The translations under genes and the position numbers were made by a program. Positions 59,611-64,000 of a stretch of DNA of 64,000 nt are shown piece after piece. The stretch is from Rhizobium sp. GN54 (GTDB lineage Bacteria; Pseudomonadota; Alphaproteobacteria; Rhizobiales; Rhizobiaceae), in the NCBI RefSeq assembly GCF_021026345.1, contig NZ_JAJNCZ010000005.1:124001-188000 (forward strand), given 5' to 3'. The notes below the pieces were generated by a model. That model was not told where the DNA came from. It saw nothing but the letters and a program-made list of their open reading frames with translations, and searched no databases. Position 1 is the stretch's first letter. Each line of letters begins with the position of its first letter.

Positions 59611-62600
59611 ATGCTGCCTGGCTGGACCATCTTCGCCGCGGCCTTCGCCTATCTCCTGCTGCTGTTTGCGGTGGCGACCTACGGCGACCGCAAGTCGCGC
59701 GATCCGGATGCCCCGCATCGCGGCCGGCCGCTCGTCTATGCGTTGAGCCTCGCCATCTACTGCACGTCGTGGACCTATTTCGGAGGCGTCGGGCTTGCGA
59801 GCGTGCAGGGCCTGGAATTCCTCGGCATCTATATCGGCCCGATCCTGATGTTCACGCTCGGGCTGCCGCTGATCCGGCGGATCGTGGACCTTGCAAAGTC
59901 CGAGCGCCTGACCTCGATCGCCGATTTCGTCGGTGCCCGCTACGGCAAGAGCCCGGGGGTTGCCGCGATCGTGGCGCTGATCGCCCTCATCGGCGCGATC
60001 CCCTACATCGCCCTGCAGCTCAAGGCGGTCTCGAGCTCGGTGAAGGTGGTGGTCGATTTCTACGACTACGGCTTCGACGAGAGCCAGACCTTCCTCGACC
60101 TGCCGCTGATCGTGTCCCTGTTCCTGGCCTGCTTCGCCGTCGTCTTCGGCACGCGGCACACGGACGCGACGGAGCACCAGGACGGCCTGATCCTGGCTAT
60201 CTCGATGGAATCGGTGGTCAAGCTCTTCGCCTTCGCCACCGTCGGCATCTATGTCGTCTACTTCATGTTCGACGGGCTCGGCGACCTGTGGCTGCGCGCC
60301 GCCGAGAGCGAGCGCGTGACCGCAGCGCTGGCACACGATACGCCGATCGCCCGATGGCTGCTCCTGATCGTGCTTTCGGCCTTTGCCATCGTCATCCTTC
60401 CACGGCAGTTCCACGTCACCGTGGTCGAGAACCGGACCGCGGGCGAGTTGCGCACCGCGGGCGTGCTGTTTCCGCTCTATCTGATCGCCATCAACCTCTT
60501 CGTGCTGCCGGTCGCGATCGGTGGCGTCATCGTCTTCCAAGGGCTCGGCGACGCCGACCTCTACGTGCTGGCGCTGCCGCTGGCACAGGGCCAGCCGACG
60601 CTGACGCTCGTCTCCTTCATCGGCGGCTTTTCGGCGGCCACCGCCATGGTCATCGTCGAATGCGTGGCGCTGTCGATCATGATCTCCAACGACATCGTCA
60701 TCCCCGTCGTGCTCCGCCGCAACCTGATCGGACGCGGCGAGCCGCAGGAGGACCTGACGCAGACGCTGCTGCGCATCCGGCGGCTGGCGATCTTCTTCGT
60801 GCTGCTTCTGGGATACGCGTACTACCGGTTCTCGACCTCGAACGCCGGGCTCGCCTCGATCGGTCTTCTGGCATTCGCGGCCGTCGCGCAGGTCGCCCCT
60901 GCCCTCATCGGCGGCCTCCTCTGGCGCCATGCCAATGCGCGCGGCGCGATCGCCGGCATGGTCTCCGGTCTCGTCGTCTGGGCCTATCTGCTGTTTCTTC
61001 CCAGCCTCGGCGTCAGCGACAATTCCGGGATCGCGTCTGCCGTCCTCGGCTTCCTGCTGCCGGGCGCCAGCGTGCTCTCCGGGCCGCAGGCCGATCCGCT
61101 GGTCGCCGCATCCGTACTGTCGCTGCTGGTCAACGTCGCGGCCTTCGTCATCGGCTCGCTGTCGCGCAGCACCACCAACATCGAGCGCCTGCAGGCCAAC
61201 ATCTTCATCCGCTCGCGGCCGCAACTGGAGCGCGCCTTCCGCGGCAGCAGGACCAAGGTGACCGTGCGCGACCTGAAGAACACGGTGGCGACCTATCTCG
61301 GCGAGGAGCGGACCGAGCGCTCCTTCCACAGCTACGAGCGACAGGCCGGCCGCTGGCTGGAGGACCATGCGCCGGCGGATGTCGCGCTCGTGCATTTCTC
61401 CGAGCAGGTTCTCGGCAGCGCCATCGGTTCCTCCTCCGCCCGCCTCGTCCTGTCGCTCACGCTGCAGCGAATCGACGAGACCACGGCCGATACGAGCTGG
61501 CTGCTCGACCAGGCGAGTGAGGCACTGCAATACAATCAGGGCATGCTCCAGACCGCGCTCGGGCAGATGGACCAGGGGATCGCCGTCTTCGACAGCTCGG
61601 GCAACCTCACCGTCTGGAACCGCCGCTTCCGCGAGTTGCTGGACCTGCCCGAGCAGGTCGGCCAGGTGGGTTTCGCGCTGAAGGACATGATCGACATCCT
61701 CGTTGCCGAGGGCCGCATCGCCACGAGCGAGAAGCAGGCGATCCTCGACGGCGCCCTGAACTTCGACCAGCCGTTCCAGCTGGTGCTCTCCGGCGGCAGG
61801 CGCATCGTCGAGGTTCATTCCAACGCCATGCCCGAGCGCGGCTTCGTCGCGACCTTCACCGACATCACCGAGCGGGTCGAGGCCGACCGGGCTCTGAAGC
61901 TCGCCAACGAGACGCTGGAAATGCGCGTGGCGGAACGTACCGCGGAATTGACCCGGGTCAACCAGGAACTGGGCGAGGCGCGGGCGGCTGCGGAAGAGGC
62001 CAATCTCGGCAAGACGCGCTTCTTCGCCGCTGTCGGTCACGACATCCTGCAGCCGCTGAACGCAGCGCGGCTCTATTCCTCCTCGCTCGTCGAGCGGCTG
62101 GGCGCCTCCGACAACGGCGCGATGGTGCACAATATCGACTCCTCGCTGGAGTCGGTCGAGGCCATCCTGGGGGCGGTGCTCGACATATCGCGGCTGGATA
62201 CCGGCGCGATGAAGCCCCGGCTGCAGGTGGTGCAACTCGATGATCTCCTGCGGCGGATCGAGACGGATTTCGCGCCGATGGCGCTGGCCAAGAACCTGAC
62301 GCTCAAGGTCATGCCGACATCGATTGCGGTGCGCAGCGATCCCAATCTGCTTCGCCGGCTCGTGCAGAACCTCGTCTCCAACGCGATCAAGTACACCAAC
62401 AGCGGCAAGGTGCTGGTCGGCGTGCGCAGGCAGGCAGGCGACGCCTCGATACAGGTCTTCGACACCGGCATCGGCATCCCGTCATCGAAGTTCCGCACCG
62501 TCTTCAAGGAGTTCGCCCGGCTCGACGAGGGTGCGCGGACGGCGCCGGGACTGGGGCTCGGGCTTTCCATCGTCGACCGTATCGCAAAGGTGCTCAGCTA

Positions 62601-63114
62601 CCCTGTCGAGCTACAATCGACGCCCGGCGGAGGCACGGGCTTCAAGGTCCGGGTGCCGATCGACACCACCGCCGCCGGCCGGAAGGGGGCGACGTCGGCG
62701 CCTGCCGCCCCGGCCGCCGAGCCGATGCGCGGACTGAGGGTGCTTTGCATCGACAACGAGCCGAAGATCCTCGAGGGCATGCGGCTGCTTTTGACGGGCT
62801 GGGGCTGCGAGGTCGCCACGGCGGATTCGATCGCCGCCGTGGACGCGCTCCTGACAGCCGCACCGCCCGCCTTCCACGCGGTCATCGCCGACTACCATCT
62901 TGGCGACGGTACCGGCATCGAGGCGATCGACCGGGTGCGGGCCGCGCTCGGCGCGGAACTGCCTGGCCTGCTTGTCACCGCCGACCGGTCCGCCGAGGTC
63001 AGGGCGCTGGCCGACGGCAAGGACATCGTCGTGCAGAACAAGCCCGTCCGCCCCGCCTCGATGCGGGCCTGGCTGACGCGTCTGGTGAACCTGGAAAAGG
63101 CGGCGGCGGAATAG
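59611..63114 (+). CDS. sodium/solute symporter-fused hybrid sensor histidine kinase
   Basis: A 1167-residue protein. Residues 1 to about 520 are a PutP-like SSS transporter domain (about 13 helices). A PAS-type domain (LGQMDQGIAVFDSSGNLTVWN) lies around 640-760. A coiled coil leads to the HisKA box FFAAVGHDILQPLN (His about 810), followed by N-box VQNLVSNAIKYTN, GIGIP and GLGLGLSIVDR. The C-terminal receiver has the phospho-Asp in IADYHLGDG (about 1093). This is the CbrA/NahK-like layout. CGGAGGA 6 bases before the ATG at 59611 decides the start. The signal may be a transported solute. Confidence 0.93.
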   Translation: MLPGWTIFAAAFAYLLLLFAVATYGDRKSRDPDAPHRGRPLVYALSLAIYCTSWTYFGGVGLASVQGLEFLGIYIGPILMFTLGLPLIRRIVDLAKSERLTSIADFVGARYGKSPGVAAIVALIALIGAIPYIALQLKAVSSSVKVVVDFYDYGFDESQTFLDLPLIVSLFLACFAVVFGTRHTDATEHQDGLILAISMESVVKLFAFATVGIYVVYFMFDGLGDLWLRAAESERVTAALAHDTPIARWLLLIVLSAFAIVILPRQFHVTVVENRTAGELRTAGVLFPLYLIAINLFVLPVAIGGVIVFQGLGDADLYVLALPLAQGQPTLTLVSFIGGFSAATAMVIVECVALSIMISNDIVIPVVLRRNLIGRGEPQEDLTQTLLRIRRLAIFFVLLLGYAYYRFSTSNAGLASIGLLAFAAVAQVAPALIGGLLWRHANARGAIAGMVSGLVVWAYLLFLPSLGVSDNSGIASAVLGFLLPGASVLSGPQADPLVAASVLSLLVNVAAFVIGSLSRSTTNIERLQANIFIRSRPQLERAFRGSRTKVTVRDLKNTVATYLGEERTERSFHSYERQAGRWLEDHAPADVALVHFSEQVLGSAIGSSSARLVLSLTLQRIDETTADTSWLLDQASEALQYNQGMLQTALGQMDQGIAVFDSSGNLTVWNRRFRELLDLPEQVGQVGFALKDMIDILVAEGRIATSEKQAILDGALNFDQPFQLVLSGGRRIVEVHSNAMPERGFVATFTDITERVEADRALKLANETLEMRVAERTAELTRVNQELGEARAAAEEANLGKTRFFAAVGHDILQPLNAARLYSSSLVERLGASDNGAMVHNIDSSLESVEAILGAVLDISRLDTGAMKPRLQVVQLDDLLRRIETDFAPMALAKNLTLKVMPTSIAVRSDPNLLRRLVQNLVSNAIKYTNSGKVLVGVRRQAGDASIQVFDTGIGIPSSKFRTVFKEFARLDEGARTAPGLGLGLSIVDRIAKVLSYPVELQSTPGGGTGFKVRVPIDTTAAGRKGATSAPAAPAAEPMRGLRVLCIDNEPKILEGMRLLLTGWGCEVATADSIAAVDALLTAAPPAFHAVIADYHLGDGTGIEAIDRVRAALGAELPGLLVTADRSAEVRALADGKDIVVQNKPVRPASMRAWLTRLVNLEKAAAE

Positions 63115-63175
63115 GGCGCATATGGCGCGCCATGCCAATGCCGGGTGAAGCGTCGATGACGCCGGCCGGGCGCGT

Positions 63176-63832
63176 TCAGGCGGCGGCCGCGGAGGTGGAC
63201 CCGATCTTGCCGAGCTGGATGACGGCCTGGGTGCGGCTGTCCACGTTCAGCTTCAGCAGGATCGCCGACACATGCGCCTTGATCGTCGCCTCGGATACGC
63301 CGAGCTCGTAGGCGATCTGCTTGTTGAGCAGCCCTTCGGCCAGCATCGACAGCACGCGCGACTGCTGTGGTGTCAGCGTGCGCAGCCGGTTGATCAGGTC
63401 GCCGACCTCCGCATCCTGTTCGGGGCCGCGCTGATAGTCGCTCGGCGTATAGATGTTGCCGTCGAGGACGGCCGCGATACCCTCGCGGATCTCCTCGATC
63501 GAGGCGGACTTGGAAATGAAGCCGGAGGCGCCGAGATCCAATGCGCGGCGGATGGTGGCGGCATCGTCGCGGGCCGAGACCACGATCACCGGCAGGCCCG
63601 GATGTTCCGCCCGCAACGTGATCAGGCCGGACAGGCCGCTGGCGCCGGGCATCGAGAGATCGAGAAGCATGAGGTCGGCATCGGGACACCGGCTGGCCGA
63701 GGCGCGGGCGGCGTCGAAGTCCCCGGCCTCGACGATCGTGGCCTCGTCGCCGCTTCCGAGCAGCGCCTGCCTCAGCGCGCCGCGGAAGAGCGGGTGGTCA
63801 TCTGCAATGATGATCGTCAATCCTGTGGTCAT
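63176..63832 (-). CDS. NarL/FixJ-type LuxR-family response regulator
   Basis: A 218-residue response regulator with receiver domain (IIADDHPLFRGAL, phospho-Asp in LLDLSMPGASG, Lys in FISKSASIEE) and LuxR HTH (LTPQQSRVLSMLAEGL, NKQIAYELGVSEATIKAHV). It converges on the hybrid kinase gene with 61 bases between them. The pair is a plausible cognate system, similar in arrangement to kinases of this type with a LuxR partner in other Proteobacteria. Confidence 0.93.
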   Translation of the reverse strand: MTTGLTIIIADDHPLFRGALRQALLGSGDEATIVEAGDFDAARASASRCPDADLMLLDLSMPGASGLSGLITLRAEHPGLPVIVVSARDDAATIRRALDLGASGFISKSASIEEIREGIAAVLDGNIYTPSDYQRGPEQDAEVGDLINRLRTLTPQQSRVLSMLAEGLLNKQIAYELGVSEATIKAHVSAILLKLNVDSRTQAVIQLGKIGSTSAAAA

Positions 63833-63894
63833 GCGGGCTCCCTCCCAAGAGCACGGTCATGATGGCACGCGGTTCGACGTGGGCACATCGGCGC

Positions 63895-64000
63895 TCAGGT
63901 CTTTTCCGGCACCGGCTGCTGGGGGGCGATCTTCTCCTCCTCACCCTCCAGATTCTTCACGATAGCCATCAGGCGCTGCATCATTCTTTCCATGATGCCC
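63895..64000 (-). CDS. C-terminal fragment of a short unknown protein (partial)
   Basis: A leftward frame enters from the right edge and ends at a TGA at 63895-63897. The visible 34 residues are helical and charged (MERMMQRLMAIVKNLEGEEE) and end with PQQPVPEKT. No family is recognised. The start lies outside the window or at an internal Met. Confidence 0.4.
   Translation of the reverse strand, partial: GIMERMMQRLMAIVKNLEGEEEKIAPQQPVPEKT

Noticed and set aside
59518-62235. 905-residue open frame on the minus strand
   Set aside because: It is antisense to the hybrid histidine kinase gene, with His/Arg/Glu/Asp-rich composition typical of shadow frames in high-GC DNA, and has no recognisable domain or ribosome-binding site.

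Overview
The window is high-GC chromosomal DNA from an alphaproteobacterium, most likely a member of the Rhizobiaceae (Rhizobium/Ensifer/Shinella type). Grounds: the rhizobial rhaRSTPQUK / rhaDI rhamnose locus, the murA - DUF2948 - hisD - UPF0262 - phosphatase - infA - maf - yacG - tRNA-Phe housekeeping block, RIME-like intergenic palindromes and many CUT-type ABC transporters. The exact species cannot be read from the sequence. Layout, left to right. (1) 1-11.1 kb: tail of an unknown membrane protein, then L-rhamnose catabolism. A leftward operon encodes the DeoR regulator, the ABC importer, the mutarotase and the kinase. The divergent genes encode the isomerase and the fused aldolase/dehydrogenase. 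(2) 11.3-13.1 kb: pncB and a small GlsB-type membrane protein. (3) 13.2-25.3 kb: one long leftward array. A CUT1-type carbohydrate ABC transporter is followed by a fused DhaK-DhaL kinase and a complete private phosphorelay for dihydroxyacetone (separate EI, HPr, DhaM, DhaL and DhaK) with a possible HTH regulator. (4) 25.7-32.5 kb: tRNA-Thr, murA, hisD, infA, maf, yacG, tRNA-Phe. (5) 32.4-43.1 kb: a 10.66-kb integrated element in the 3' half of tRNA-Phe, bounded by perfect 50-bp direct repeats. (6) 43.3-50.3 kb: an RTX-repeat protein, a DUF1003 protein, and an arginine transamination unit (aruH, aruI, a TetR regulator, a guanidine-modifying hydrolase). (7) 50.5-55.0 kb: a divergent polar amino acid ABC importer plus an M20 amidohydrolase. 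(8) 55.1-64.0 kb: small secreted proteins, chorismate mutase, galE, an aminotransferase, mscL, a transporter-fused hybrid histidine kinase and a convergent NarL-type response regulator. The most notable object is the tRNA-Phe element. It carries an integrase, an AlpA-like protein, a portal, a prohead protease, an HK97-type major capsid protein, small regulators, a primase/SF3 helicase next to an iteron array that looks like a replication origin, and two unassigned proteins. No terminase, head-tail connector, tail or lysis gene is visible. This is the gene content of a capsid-encoding phage satellite rather than of a complete prophage, and it is smaller than expected for one. Two nearly identical 48-bp double-operator blocks sit just upstream of its two small DNA-binding-protein genes, suggesting a shared regulatory switch. 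All functional statements rest on reading the sequence and on knowledge of the families; no database search was run.
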